Shown one piece after another: positions 41,726 to 52,400 of a stretch of 64,000 nt of DNA. Origin of the DNA: Streptomyces sp. yr375 (lineage in GTDB: Bacteria; Actinomycetota; Actinomycetes; Streptomycetales; Streptomycetaceae); the NCBI RefSeq assembly GCF_900110755.1, contig NZ_FOFF01000028.1, forward strand, positions 1 through 64,000, read 5' to 3'. The notes under the pieces are model-generated. The model made no database searches. It had not been told where the DNA came from and worked only from the letters and a program-made list of their open reading frames with translations. The number at the start of each line of letters is the position of its first letter. Within the stretch, counting starts at the first letter, position 1. Position numbers and translations under genes: made by a program.

Positions 41726-42517
41726 TCAGTGCACCTCGTCCACCAGCACATCCAGCGTCCACGCGGTCACCCCGGCCTTGGCCGGCGCCGGTGCCTGCTC
41801 CTCCACCACGTACCCGAGGTCCCGCAGCGCCGCCACCAGCTCCGCCGGACCCTTGGGGGCGATCCCCGACGTCAGCAGGCTCCGTACGATCCGCCCCTTG
41901 GTGGCCTTGTTGAAGTGGCTGACGACCTTCCGGGTCGGCGCGTGCAACACCCGTACGCTCGCCGTCCGCCCCGCGACCTCGCCCTTCGGCTTCCACGCCG
42001 CCGCGTACGCCGCCGACCGCAGGTCCAGCACCAGCCCGTCCCCGGCCGCCTCGGGCAGCACGGCCGCCATCGGCGTGCGCCAGTGCGCGCCCAGCGCCCC
42101 CAGCCCCGGCAGCCGCACACCCATCGAGCAGCGGTACGACGGGATGCGGTCCGTCACCCGGACGGCGCCCCACAACCCCGAGAAGACGAGCAGCGAGCGC
42201 GCCGCCCGCCGCTTCGCCGCCGCGTCGAGCGAGGCCAGGCCGAGGGCGTCGTACAGGACGCCCGTGTAGATCTCCCCGGCCGGCCGGGCGCCCGCCGTAC
42301 GCAGCTCCACGTTCTTCGCGATCTCGCCGCGCAGCCCCTCGCTCAGCCCGAGCACCTCGCGCGCCTTGTCCTCGTCGGCCGCGCACAGCTCGACCAGCTC
42401 GTCGAGGACGGCCTCGCGGGCGGCGCCGAGCCCCGGCAGGGAGAGGGTCTCCGGTTTGAGCGGGGCGCCACGTCCAGAGGACGCCTTGCCTTCGGAGGGC
42501 GGCAGCAGGACGAGCAC
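41726..42517 (-). CDS. YaaA/DUF328 peroxide stress protein
   Basis: 263 aa, GTG start. LVLLPPSEGK at the N-terminus and FNKATKGRIVR plus CSMGVRLPGLG are family signatures. YaaA limits iron availability under peroxide stress in E. coli and binds DNA. 88 bp upstream of eda on the same strand. Confidence 0.88.
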   Translation of the reverse strand: MLVLLPPSEGKASSGRGAPLKPETLSLPGLGAAREAVLDELVELCAADEDKAREVLGLSEGLRGEIAKNVELRTAGARPAGEIYTGVLYDALGLASLDAAAKRRAARSLLVFSGLWGAVRVTDRIPSYRCSMGVRLPGLGALGAHWRTPMAAVLPEAAGDGLVLDLRSAAYAAAWKPKGEVAGRTASVRVLHAPTRKVVSHFNKATKGRIVRSLLTSGIAPKGPAELVAALRDLGYVVEEQAPAPAKAGVTAWTLDVLVDEVH

Positions 42518-42596
42518 GGTGAATCTCCTTCGGGTAGAGCTCTGCCGCGCCAGCGTACGGCGTGCCGCCTCGCGCCCCCGGCCCTACGCTCGTTGC

Positions 42597-44087
42597 ATGC
42601 CCCGCCGCCACATCCGCGTGACCGGCGCCCTCGAAGCCCCCCTACGGGCCGCCCTCACCGCACTGCGCACGAGACTCGACGTCCCGGCCGCCTTCCCGCT
42701 CGCGGTCCTCGCCGAGGCGGAGCACGCCGCGAAGGCCCCGGCCCTCCCCTCGTACGACGCCACCGACCTACCCTTCCTCACCCTCGACCCGCCCGCCTCC
42801 ACCGACCTCGACCAGGCCCTGCACCTCTCCCGGCAGGGCGCCGGCTACCGCGTCCGGTACGCCATCGCCGACGTCGCCGCGTTCGTCGTCCCCGGCGGAG
42901 CACTGGACGCCGAGGCGCACCGCCGGGTGAACACCCTCTACTTCCCCGACGGCAAGGTCCCGCTGCACCCGGCCGTGCTCAGCGAGGGCGCGGCCAGTCT
43001 GCTGCCCGGGAAGGTCCGCCCGGCCGCGCTGTGGACCGTCGACCTCGACGCGGACGGCCGTACCGTCGCCGTCGACGTCCGCCGCGCCCTCGTCCGCAGC
43101 CGCGCCAAACTCGACTACGCGGGCGTGCAACGGCAGTTGGACGCGGGCACCGCCGAGGAACCGCTCCAACTCCTCGCCGTCATAGGCAAGTTGCGGGAGC
43201 GCCTGGAGGCCGAGCGGGGCGGGATCTCCCTGGGCGTACCGGAGCAGGAGATAGTCGAGCACGGGCACGCCGATGACCACGAGGCCGCCCACACCTACGA
43301 GTTGAGCTACCGCGCCCAGTCGCCCGCCGAGGGCTGGAACGCGCAGCTCTCCCTCCTCACCGGGATGGCCGCAGCCGACCTGATGCTGGCCTCGGCCTCG
43401 GGCGCGGGCATCCTGCGCACGCTCCCCGCCGCGCCCGACGGCGCTGTCGGCCGCCTGCGCCGCACCGCCCACGCCCTGCACATCGACTGGCCGCACCACG
43501 TCTCGTACGCACAGCTCATCCGCTCCCTCGACCCGCACGACCCCCGGCACGCGGCCTTCCTCCAGGAGTGCACGACCCTGCTGCGCGGTGCCGGTTACAC
43601 GGTCTTCCGCGACGGGAAACTCCCCGACATCACCACCCACGCCGCCGTCGCCGCCCCCTACACCCACTGCACGGCCCCGCTGCGCCGCCTTGCCGACCGG
43701 CACGCCACCGAGCTCTGCCTCGCCGCCGTCGCCGGTCACGCCCCGCCCGACTGGGTGCTCGCCGTGCTCGACGCGCTGCCCCGGGAGATGGCGGAGGGCG
43801 GGCGGCGCGCGAACGCCGTCGAGCGCGGCTGCGTCGACCTGGTCGAGGCGGTGCTGCTCAAGGACCGGGTCGGCGAGGTGTTCGACGGGTACGTGGTGGA
43901 CGTGGACGAGCACCGCCCGACCGCCGGCACCGTCCAACTGGCATCCCCGGCCGTCATCGGCCGCATCGACGGCACCCCTGACACCACCCTCCCTCTAGGC
44001 GAACGCCTCCAAGTCCGCCTCACCCAGGCAGATCCGACGGCCGAGACCTCCCCGACGATCCGCTTCGTACCCGCCGTGCCCGCCTGA
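42597..44087 (+). CDS. RNB-domain (RNase II/R-like) exoribonuclease
   Basis: 496 aa from ATG 42597. The RNB active site is LTLDPPASTDLDQALHL (Asp cluster) and later YRVRYAIADVAAFVVPGG, TLYFPDG, APYTHCTAPLRRLADRHATE. It lacks the N-terminal cold-shock domains of RNase II/R and has only a short C-terminal domain, the compact actinobacterial form. It degrades single-stranded RNA 3' to 5'. Confidence 0.88.
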   Translation: MPRRHIRVTGALEAPLRAALTALRTRLDVPAAFPLAVLAEAEHAAKAPALPSYDATDLPFLTLDPPASTDLDQALHLSRQGAGYRVRYAIADVAAFVVPGGALDAEAHRRVNTLYFPDGKVPLHPAVLSEGAASLLPGKVRPAALWTVDLDADGRTVAVDVRRALVRSRAKLDYAGVQRQLDAGTAEEPLQLLAVIGKLRERLEAERGGISLGVPEQEIVEHGHADDHEAAHTYELSYRAQSPAEGWNAQLSLLTGMAAADLMLASASGAGILRTLPAAPDGAVGRLRRTAHALHIDWPHHVSYAQLIRSLDPHDPRHAAFLQECTTLLRGAGYTVFRDGKLPDITTHAAVAAPYTHCTAPLRRLADRHATELCLAAVAGHAPPDWVLAVLDALPREMAEGGRRANAVERGCVDLVEAVLLKDRVGEVFDGYVVDVDEHRPTAGTVQLASPAVIGRIDGTPDTTLPLGERLQVRLTQADPTAETSPTIRFVPAVPA

Positions 44088-44103
44088 CGGCACCTCGCCG
44101 GGC

Positions 44104-45741
44104 TCAGTGGGCAGGAGCCCCGAACCAGCGCTCCAGCGCCGCCTCCAGTGTGTCCTCGGGGACGCTTTCCGTGGATTCGGTGTCCGCCGCCCACGCGACG
44201 TATCCGTCCGGCCGCACGAGCAGTCCCGTCAGTGCCGTCAGTGTCGTCAGTGTGGTGAGCTGTGGGCGGTCGCTGGCGGCGACGGTGCGGACGTCCACGC
44301 GGTCGCCGTAACCCTCCGCGCGGGCGCGCAGCTTCGGGTCGTCGGCCAGGTCGAGCAGCAGGGGGCGGCCGGTGTGCAGGTGGTCGGCGAGCCGGGTGCC
44401 GTCGGCGAGTTCCAGGTCGGGGGCGCTGCGGCCGACCAGCGGGTGGTCGCCGGGCAGGTCGTAGCGCTGCCAGACGCCGGAGACCCTCTTGGCCAGGTAG
44501 GTGGTGCCGTCGACCGTCTCGGCCATGCCGATGACGACTTTGCGCAGGGCGCGCGCATGCGACTCGGGGCGCATCAGCGCGACTTGGGCCCGCGTCCAGT
44601 CCAGCACCCACGCGCCGATCGGATGCCGTTCCCGTGTGTACGAGTCGAGCAGTCCCTCGGGGGCGTGCCCGCGCACCACCGCCGCGAGTTTCCAGCCGAG
44701 GTTCATGGCGTCCCCGATGCCCAGGTTGAGCCCCTGCCCGCCGAACGGCGAGTGCACATGCGCCGCGTCGCCCGCGAGCAGCACCCGGCCCGCGCGATAA
44801 CTGCTCGCCTGACGGCAGTTGTCGGTGAACCGGGTGATCGAGCGCACGTTGCCCACCGTCACGTCCACACCGGTCACGCGGCGCACGCTGGCCTGCAACT
44901 CCTCGACGGTGACGGGCGTTTCGCGGTCGGCGGGCGGCCCGTCGAACTCAACGGACAGGATGCGGCCGGGCATCGGACCGTGCGCGTACGTCCCGACGTC
45001 CGTCGTCTGCCAGCCGATGCCCAGCCCCTCGGTGCCGGTCAGGTCGGCGATCGCCTGGTACCCGGTGATCTCCGGGGCCGTACCCGGGAAGTCGAACCCG
45101 GCGAGCTTACGGACGGTACTGCGCCCACCGTCGCACCCGACGAGCCAGCCGGCCCGCACGTCCGGCCCGGACGAGAGACGTACGGTGACGCCGGCGCCGT
45201 AAGAACCACAGGAGCCGTCGGAGCCGTCGATGTCGGTGTCAGTGTCAGTGTCGAAGCCGGTCACTTCGACTTGGCGGCGGACCTCCACGCCCAGTTCCCG
45301 GGCGCGTTCGCCGAGCAGCCGCTCCAGCGCCGCCTGGGGGACCAGCCGGATGCCGTCGACGGGTCCGAGGTCCGCGAAGTCCGGGTCCGAGCCGTCCAGC
45401 AGACGGCCGTCGAGCATGATCCCGCCGAAGTGCCCGACGAACCTCGGCACCGCCCCCGCACCGCCCTCCTCGCCTCGCGGCCTCTGCGCCTCCCGGAACT
45501 CCAGGAACCGGCTCATCGCCGCCTCCTGGACCGCCGCGAGCGCGGGCAGCAGTCCGCGCCGGTAGAGGGCGACGGCGGTCGGGGAGTTGATCCCGCCCGC
45601 CTTGACCGTCTCATCGACCTCGGCCAGCCGCTCGACGACCAGCGTCCGCACCCCGCCGAGCGCCAGCTCGCACGCCAGCATCAGCCCGACCGGCCCGGCA
45701 CCGACCACGACAACGTCATACTCCACACCCGTGTCCGTCAT
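44104..45741 (-). CDS. FAD-dependent aromatic monooxygenase (PHBH/Rox-like)
   Basis: 545 aa from ATG 45741 (GTG 45750 also possible). FAD motif VVVGAGPVGLMLACELA, the middle DG motif LVGCDGGRSTVRKLAG and the GD motif VLLAGDAAHVHSPFGGQGLN are complete, and a thioredoxin-like C-terminal domain follows. Similar enzymes hydroxylate phenolic antibiotics such as rifampicin or polyketide intermediates. Asp/Thr repeats (DTDTDTDIDG) interrupt the middle. It is divergent from a TetR regulator that probably controls it. Confidence 0.87.
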   Translation of the reverse strand: MTDTGVEYDVVVVGAGPVGLMLACELALGGVRTLVVERLAEVDETVKAGGINSPTAVALYRRGLLPALAAVQEAAMSRFLEFREAQRPRGEEGGAGAVPRFVGHFGGIMLDGRLLDGSDPDFADLGPVDGIRLVPQAALERLLGERARELGVEVRRQVEVTGFDTDTDTDIDGSDGSCGSYGAGVTVRLSSGPDVRAGWLVGCDGGRSTVRKLAGFDFPGTAPEITGYQAIADLTGTEGLGIGWQTTDVGTYAHGPMPGRILSVEFDGPPADRETPVTVEELQASVRRVTGVDVTVGNVRSITRFTDNCRQASSYRAGRVLLAGDAAHVHSPFGGQGLNLGIGDAMNLGWKLAAVVRGHAPEGLLDSYTRERHPIGAWVLDWTRAQVALMRPESHARALRKVVIGMAETVDGTTYLAKRVSGVWQRYDLPGDHPLVGRSAPDLELADGTRLADHLHTGRPLLLDLADDPKLRARAEGYGDRVDVRTVAASDRPQLTTLTTLTALTGLLVRPDGYVAWAADTESTESVPEDTLEAALERWFGAPAH

Positions 45742-45747
45742 GAGTTT

Positions 45748-45757
45748 CACTGTAGTG
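45748..45757. promoter_or_regulatory. short palindrome between monooxygenase and TetR genes
   Basis: CACTGTAGTG lies 7 bp before the monooxygenase ATG and about 33 bp before the TetR ATG. It is the likely core of the TetR operator. Confidence 0.45.
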
Positions 45758-45789
45758 ACTAAAAGTTTGTGGCCGCTATAGTTTTCCTC

Positions 45790-46422
45790 ATGGTGGAGGA
45801 AAAGAAAGCGGAACCGTCCCTTCGGGAGCGTAAGAAGCGGGCCACGCGGCAGCGGATCTCGAATGTGGCGACCGCCCTGTTCGTCGAGCGCGGCTTCGAC
45901 GAGGTGACCGTCGCGGAGGTCGCCAGAGCGGCGGACGTGTCCGCGATGACCGTCTTCAACTACTTCCCGCGCAAGGAGGACCTCTTCCTTGACCGCATCC
46001 CCGAGGCCGTGGAGACGTTCACGGAAGCGGTGCGGCACCGCGGGCCTGCCGAGAGCCCGTTCACCGCCCTCCGCACCCTCGCGCTCCAACTCCTGGACGA
46101 ACAGCACCCGTTGGGCGGTCTCCACGACGACTTCACGCACTTCTGGCAGATCGTCATCGACTCACCCGCGCTGAGCGCCCGCGCCCGCGAGGCCGTCGAG
46201 GAGGTGGAAGAGGCCCTCGCGCGGACCTTCGCGGAGACCGCCCCCGAACTCCCCGACCCGCACCTCGCGGCCGCCCTGACGGTCGCGGCCTACCGCTCGG
46301 TCTACGTCACCACGGCGCGCCGCCTCCTCGCGGGGGAGCGGGCGACAGCCGTCGCGGACGAGTACCGGGCACGGATGGAAGCGGCCTTCGACGCCCTGGA
46401 GGGAGTCTTCGGCACCGCCTGA
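45790..46422 (+). CDS. TetR-family transcriptional regulator
   Basis: 210 aa from ATG 45790. The DNA-binding domain (about 12-60) has RQRISNVATALFVERGFDEV and VARAADVSAMTVFNYFPRKED. The C-terminal domain fits AcrR-type dimers. Divergent from the FAD monooxygenase; by position it is its repressor, with the phenolic substrate as probable inducer. Confidence 0.9.
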   Translation: MVEEKKAEPSLRERKKRATRQRISNVATALFVERGFDEVTVAEVARAADVSAMTVFNYFPRKEDLFLDRIPEAVETFTEAVRHRGPAESPFTALRTLALQLLDEQHPLGGLHDDFTHFWQIVIDSPALSARAREAVEEVEEALARTFAETAPELPDPHLAAALTVAAYRSVYVTTARRLLAGERATAVADEYRARMEAAFDALEGVFGTA

Positions 46423-46513
46423 CGGGCCCCCGCCGCAGCCGTCCCCTGATCCGGAGAGATGCCCGCGCCGTCGGCCCTGGCCGCCTCGGGACCGTGAGGG
46501 GGCGGCGGCCCGG

Positions 46514-46519
46514 TAACAT
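46514..46519 (+). promoter_or_regulatory. -10 box of rnpB
   Basis: TAACAT about 8-9 bp before the deduced 5' end of RNase P RNA; a fit to the TAnnnT sigma-HrdB consensus. Confidence 0.5.
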
Positions 46520-46527
46520 GGTCGGCA

Positions 46528-46943
46528 CGGCAGACGAGCCGGGCGGACGGCCGCGTGGAGTCCCTTAGGGGGCTTCCCGAGGAACGTCCGGGCTCCACAG
46601 GGCAGGGTGATGGCTAACGGCCACCCGGGGTGACCCGCGGGACAGTGCCACAGAAAACAAACCGCCCGGCGCTTCGGCACCGGGTAAGGGTGAAACGGTG
46701 GTGTAAGAGACCACCAGTGCCCAGGGCGACCTGGGCAGCTAGGTAAACCCCACCCGGAGCAAGGTCAAAAGGAGCGCCGTGAAAAGCGCTCTGCGCGGAC
46801 GTTCGAGGGCTGCCCGCCCGAGTCCGCGGGTAGACCGCACGAGACCGGCGGCAACGCCGGTCCTAGATGGATGGCCGTCTCCCCGGACCGCCGCAAGGCA
46901 CCCGGGCGACAGAACCCGGCGTACAGCCCGACTCGTCTGCCGC
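46528..46943 (+). ncRNA. rnpB: RNase P RNA, class A
   Basis: The conserved core GAGGAACGTCCGGGCTCCAC (about 46577) and ACAGTGCCACAGAAAAC (about 46643), then GGGTAAGGGTGAAACGGTGG and TAAACCCCACCCGGAGCAAG, are RNase P RNA landmarks. The 5' GGCAGACGAG and 3' CTCGTCTGCC pair as helix P1 and set the ends to within a few bases. It is the catalytic RNA that matures tRNA 5' ends. Confidence 0.95.
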
Positions 46944-47584
46944 TCTTTGTTTCCGCAGGTCAGAGGCCATGTTTACTGACTAAACAAACTCTCGGGGTCG
47001 AATCCGGGGCGAATCCGGGTTGCAGGTATCGTCGTTTCTGTCCACTGCCCATGCGGCATATCCGGGCATTCCGGGTGTCAAATGTGGTCCAGTGTCGTTC
47101 TGTAGCAGACATCTCGGATTCTGATGCACTCGGAAGTACATGTACGAGGTGTCCCCTTGTCGGCCTGCTCTGGCTGACCTTGAGCACCGATGGTGCGTCC
47201 TCCAGCGAGCCGTGCCCGGGGCCGGGATGGGTGACATTGCTCGCGCGGCATGTCGAGACAGCTGCCAATGGCGCCCTCTCGGGTGTCGCTGGACGCGCCG
47301 GACTGAACCCCCGTGCGGCGGTGAAGGCTGCCGTGAACGGGCATGGGCGCTTGTGCGCGGCACAGACTTGATGCGGCGGTGGTGGTCAGGCTCTCCCTAT
47401 TTGACCGTCGGGACCTGCCGGTCTCTGCGCTGTCTTCGTCGCGACCGACCACCTCGATGTCCGGGGCGCGCGCACGCTTCTGTACGTGGGTCACCCTTGG
47501 CTATGGTGCCGCCTCACCGTTTGGGTGCGACTTAAGGGTCATGCCTGTGCTCGGCGAGGAAGTGCGAGGCGCAGCGGCACCGGT
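46944..47584. other. 641-bp atypical gene-poor segment 3' of rnpB
   Basis: G+C is visibly lower than in the flanks and no frame encodes a recognisable protein on either strand. It contains a small palindrome TGTTTA/TAAACA (46970-46986) and a direct repeat GCGAATCCGGG-like around 47000-47030. It separates conserved chromosome from the NRPS region and may be a remnant of the insertion that brought the cluster. Confidence 0.5.
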
Positions 47585-48892
47585 TCACCCCATCACTGTG
47601 AAACTGCTGTCGCGGTTCACACGACGCTTGCGGCTGTAGTGTGAAAGGTCCACCTCATGCCCCGTGTACGGCAGCGTCAGCCGGACCGGGTCGATGTCAT
47701 GATCACGGCCGTTCTCGCACGCCGCGACGATGGCGGCGACGTACCGGCCGACCAGCGGGGCATTCTTGAACTGGTTGCCGCTTGTCCCGATGGCCACGTA
47801 GAAGCCGTCGAGCTCCGTCCTGTCGTAGATAGGGACCCAGTCGTCGCTCACGTCGTACACACCGACGATGCCACACGGCCTGGCAGGGACCTTCAGCTCG
47901 GAGACGCGGCGTGCGGCGCGGTACAGCTGCGCCTCGTAGATCTCCCGGGATGGGAGAGGGGCGTACGCATCGGGATCGTCCAGCCACTGCAGAGGGTCGC
48001 AGTCCGGTTCGGTTCCACCGATGAGGAGTCCGCCGCTGGGCGTGCCGCGGAAGTAGACGCCAAGATCCGGGTCGGCAACCAGCGGGCCGACGCCATAGCT
48101 GTGGTAGCGCTGCGGGGCACGTACTTCGTGCACCTCTTGGCGCAACGGCCGGGTCCGTACGGCGAAGTCGTCTCCCACGCCAGCCAGGGCGTTGACGACG
48201 GCGGAGTGCGGGCCGGCCACGTTGACCACGAGTGGCGCGTCGATACGGCGCCCGTCAGACAGATTCACTCCTCGCACGCGGTCGGACCTGCGTCGGACAT
48301 GTGTCACGGCGGTGCGGAAGTCGAACAAGGCCCGGTGTCGGCGGGCTGCTGTCATCAGGTTCCGGGCGGCGAGTGCGGGGTCGTCGACAAAACCGGACTC
48401 GGAAGACCAGTGACCGGTCAGCTCCCCGTCTGGGTCAGCCCAGAACGCCTCATCGCTGATCGCCTTCGGCGGGTAGTACCGCCCGGGATCGAGCAACGGC
48501 ATCCGGCGCCGAATCGTCTTCGAGTCCCATTCCTCATAAGGCACATCTGCCCTGTCGAAGAGGGCTCGCACCCGCCCGCCGTCCTGCCCGGGGGAGTCCA
48601 GCGTGAGTCCGCCGGTACGTACGAACCGGGCCAGGCCGGCTTTGTCCGACCCGCCGAGGTGCTCCTCCCACCGCTCCCAGACGTGGCGGCTCTCCCAGGC
48701 GGAGGCCACTCCCGCCCACGTCGAGTAGTTGAAACGGACGACCGCGGAGGAGGCGCTGGTGGAGCCGTGGCCGGCGGTGGGACCGCGGTCGACAACGTGC
48801 ACTCGCAGACCGTCAGCCGCCAGCGCGTATGCGACGGAGCAGCCGATCACGCCGGCCCCGATGACGATGGCGTCGCAGGTGGTTGCAGTCAT
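47585..48892 (-). CDS. FAD-dependent amine/amino-acid oxidoreductase (DAO family)
   Basis: 435 aa from ATG 48892. FAD motif AIVIGAGVIGCSVAYALA, then GHGSTSASSAVVRFNYS, and a C-terminal YVAIGTSGNQFKNAPLVG are those of the sarcosine/glycine/D-amino-acid oxidase family. Substrate not predictable. It lies on the same strand as the NRPS genes, 220 bp past the I36-type gene, so it may supply or tailor an amino acid for the peptide, or may simply border the cluster. Confidence 0.8.
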   Translation of the reverse strand: MTATTCDAIVIGAGVIGCSVAYALAADGLRVHVVDRGPTAGHGSTSASSAVVRFNYSTWAGVASAWESRHVWERWEEHLGGSDKAGLARFVRTGGLTLDSPGQDGGRVRALFDRADVPYEEWDSKTIRRRMPLLDPGRYYPPKAISDEAFWADPDGELTGHWSSESGFVDDPALAARNLMTAARRHRALFDFRTAVTHVRRRSDRVRGVNLSDGRRIDAPLVVNVAGPHSAVVNALAGVGDDFAVRTRPLRQEVHEVRAPQRYHSYGVGPLVADPDLGVYFRGTPSGGLLIGGTEPDCDPLQWLDDPDAYAPLPSREIYEAQLYRAARRVSELKVPARPCGIVGVYDVSDDWVPIYDRTELDGFYVAIGTSGNQFKNAPLVGRYVAAIVAACENGRDHDIDPVRLTLPYTGHEVDLSHYSRKRRVNRDSSFTVMG

Positions 48893-49111
48893 AGTGGTGT
48901 CTTGGCTCCTGGTGTTCGACCACGGCGAACAACGTGGGTGAGGTGGGTATGCCCGAAGCACGCCGATACCGGACCACCGGAGACCATCAGCAGACGACGA
49001 CTCTCAACGTCTTCGCTTCGGCCCTGGCGAAGCACTACTAGGCGCAGTGCCAGAGTGGACGCGCCCCCTGCGCGGAGGTCACAGGGGGCGCCTGCCGGTC
49101 GGCCGCGCAAG

Positions 49112-49459
49112 CTACTCGGCAGTTACGACGCTCGCGATGAGGGAGGCGCGCTTCCCGCCGGCTTCCACCTGGTCGAGGTACTGGGTGCACTCGGTGTCCA
49201 CGTAAAGACCCACGGGATAGGCGCTGTTGTTGATCACTGAGCGTGCCGGGATCGTGGACCGGCACCCCGGCGTGGCGACGAAGTCCATGATCTCCACCGT
49301 TCCTTGGTAGTTGGCCTGGGGATATAAGCAGACCACGCTCTGCGGACAGGCGTCCGCCGGCGTCGCGGCGTCGGCCGTCCCTGCGGCGGAGCCCAGCAGG
49401 CCGAGGATCAGGGCTGTGGTCGCGGCGAGGACGGAGGTGCGAGTACCGGTACGCGGCAT
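49112..49459 (-). CDS. secreted peptidase inhibitor I36-like protein
   Basis: 115 aa from ATG 49459 (AAGGAG upstream). Signal peptide ends GTADA. The mature part has four Cys (CPQSVVCLYPQANYQG, then PGCRS and TECTQ) in the pattern of the I36/SMI-type gamma-crystallin-like inhibitors. 26 bp after the last NRPS gene, so probably transcribed with it. It may be an inhibitor of extracellular proteases or only a hitchhiker. Confidence 0.8.
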   Translation of the reverse strand: MPRTGTRTSVLAATTALILGLLGSAAGTADAATPADACPQSVVCLYPQANYQGTVEIMDFVATPGCRSTIPARSVINNSAYPVGLYVDTECTQYLDQVEAGGKRASLIASVVTAE

Positions 49460-49485
49460 GTGCCACTCCTTAGGGTCAGAGGTCA

Positions 49486-52400
49486 TCACACGGACTGCGA
49501 GATGGGCTTGGTCTCCGGCCGCGGTACGGACCGGAGGGGATCCGTAGCAAACATCCGCAGCACGGCTTCGAGCCGACGGCACATCGACTCGACGGTAGAG
49601 TGGTCGAACAGGTCGACGGCGTACGCGATGCTGCCCGCCAGGCCGCCGTCCGCCTTGAGCGTCGTAACGATGGTCAGGTCGAACTTCGCCACGGCTTGTT
49701 CCTGGGGGAGCGCCGTCACCCGCACGCCGGGAAGATCCAATGTGGCTGAATCCTCCTCTCGTTCGAAGGTCAGAGCCACCTGGAACAGCGGGTTGCGCCC
49801 CTCCACCCGCTCCGGCCGCAGGGTGTCGACGAGGACGTCGAAGGGGACGTCCTGGTGCGCGAACGCGCCGAGGACGACGTCGCGGACCCTGCGCAGGAAG
49901 TCGGCGAGGCTCGGCTCGTCCGACAGATCGGTCCGCAGCACCAGGTTGTTCACGAAGAAGCCGACGACGTCGTCGAGCTTCGGGTCCGACCGCCCCGCCG
50001 CCACGGTTCCTAACACCACGTCGTCGCCAGCCCCGCTCCAGGAGAGCATGACCGCTACCGCCGCGTGCAGGACCATGAACAGCGTGGCCCCGGACGACTG
50101 GGCCACCTCGAGGAGCCGCTCGCCCTGGTCGGTGTCGACGGTGAACCGGGCCTCCGCGGCGCGGCGAGTCGGCAGGGACGGGCGGGCCCGGTCGTAGGGC
50201 AGGGGCAGCTGCGCCGGCAGGCCGTCGAGCCTGCGCCGCCAGTAGGCCAGTTGGCGTGCGATGAGGCTCTCGGGATCCTCTACGTCACCCAGCACCCTGC
50301 GCTGCCATATCGCGAAGTCGGCGTACCCGACGGCGGGTTCCTCCCACCGCGGTGCGTGACCGGCGTGCCGGGCGGCGTACGCCGCCGACAGGTCACGCAG
50401 CAGGGGACCGGCCGAGTGGCCGTCGAAGGCGATGTGATGCATCACGGCTACGCATACATGGTCCCGGGCGCCCAGCCTCAGGAGCCGGACCCGGTACGGC
50501 GCTTCTCGATCGAGGTCGAACTCGTGGGCAACCGACTGCGCGATACAGGCGCCCAACTCGCCCTCGGGCACGTCCTCAATGGTGAACCGTCCCCCGAGGG
50601 ATTCCATGGGGAGCGGCACTTGCAGGAGCTCTCCCTCTTCCTCCGATAGAACCACTCGCAGAGCCTTATGACGCCTCACCACGTCACCGAAGGCCGACGC
50701 CAGCGCGTCCCGGTCGAGGGGACCGGACAGCCGGAAGACCAACGGGACGTTGTACAGCGCGTTGGGCCCCTCGAACTGGTCGAGCAGCCACAACCGGCGC
50801 TGGGCGTACGACACGAGGCGCCGCTCGCCGCCGCGGACCCGGGTCAGGCGCTCGCGTACCCCCGGCCGCTCGGCTCCGGTCGCTCCCGCCGACTCCAGGC
50901 GCGCGGCCAGTGCCTCCACGGTCGGCGCCTCGAACAGGTCGCGGACCTCCATGGGCACGCCCAGGGAAGACCGCACCAGGGCGGTGAGGCGCGCCGCCAG
51001 CAGCGAGTGGCCGCCCTGGTCGAAGAAGCTCAGGTCGACCGCGACCCGGTCCACCCCCAGCACCTGGCCGAACAGACCGCACAGCACCTCCTGCCAGGCT
51101 GTCCGGGGAGCACGACCGGAGGTCACGGCGCCCTCGTCGGGGACGGCAAGGAGCTGGCGGTCCAGCTTTCCGCTGGGGGTCGTCGGCAGCGCTCGGACCG
51201 GCACCACGACCGTGGGCACCATGTAACCGGGCAGAACGTCGGCGACGAAACGGCGCAGCCGTGGGGTGTCCACATAAGGGGTGTCCACCTCGCCGTCCCG
51301 GCCGCCGTCCGCGGGCCACTCGGCGGCCCGGGTGGCTGCGGTCGCGCCGTCCGCCGGCACCACGTGGGCCACGAGCCGCGGGTTGCCCAACCGGTCGGGT
51401 TGGACAGACGCCAGCGCCCGGGCCACCGAGGGATCCGACGTCAGCGCGGCCTCGACCTCGGCCAGCTCGATCCGGTAGCCGCGGACCTTGACCTGCTCGT
51501 CCGCACGCCCGACGAACTCCAGCCGCCCCTGCCGCGTCCAGCGCACCAGGTCGCCCGTGCGATACATCCGAGAGCCCGGCGGCCCGAACGGGCAGGCGAC
51601 GAACCGCTGTGCGGTCATCGCTGGCGCCCCGAGGTACCCACGGGCCAGGCCGGAGCCCGCCAGATGGAGCTCTCCCACGACTCCGGGCGGTACCAACGCG
51701 AGTCGCGAGTCCAGCACGAAGGCCCGTGTGTTGAGCAGGGGACGACCGAGCACCGGTGACGCCGTGTCCGACACCTCGGCCCTGACCGCGTCCACCGTGC
51801 ATTCCGTGGGCCCGTAGGCGTTGTACGCCGTCACTCCAGGCACCGAGCACAGCCGCTCCCACAGACGCGGGCCGGGTGCCTCCCCGCCGACCACGATCCG
51901 CCGGGGTCGTCGGTGCGCGTCGTCGAGGAGCCCCTCCTGGAGCAGGACCTCCATGTGCGACGGAGTGGTGTTGACGAAATCGATCCCCCTGCGGACGATC
52001 TCCTTCGCGAGCAGCGCCGGATCCGCCATGGTTCCTTCGTCCATGACGTGCAGGGCGTGGCCGTAGAACAGGCACATCAGCTGGTCCCACGAGGCGTCGA
52101 AACACAGCGAACTGGTCAAGGCCACCCGTAGCTGCCGCCCGCCGGAGCTCCGGACGAGATCCTCGTTCGCCGCGAAGAGCTCGACCACCGCCTGATGCGT
52201 GACCGTGACGCCCTTGGGACGACCCGTGGAGCCGGACGTGTAGATGACATAGGCCGCGTGCGCCGGGTCGAGCACCGGTGGCGCGCACGCGTGGGGGGCG
52301 TCGTCACGGCAGTCCTCCGCGGCGCACGCGAGGGGCGTCTCGTCGATCATCAGTGGGTCCCTGACGGCCGCGGACGCCGGATGCGAGGCGGGAAGCCCAC

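Noticed and set aside
46990..47020. tRNA T-arm-like sequence (GGGTCGAATCC) after rnpB
   Set aside because: No acceptor stem, D-arm or anticodon arm can be built around it.
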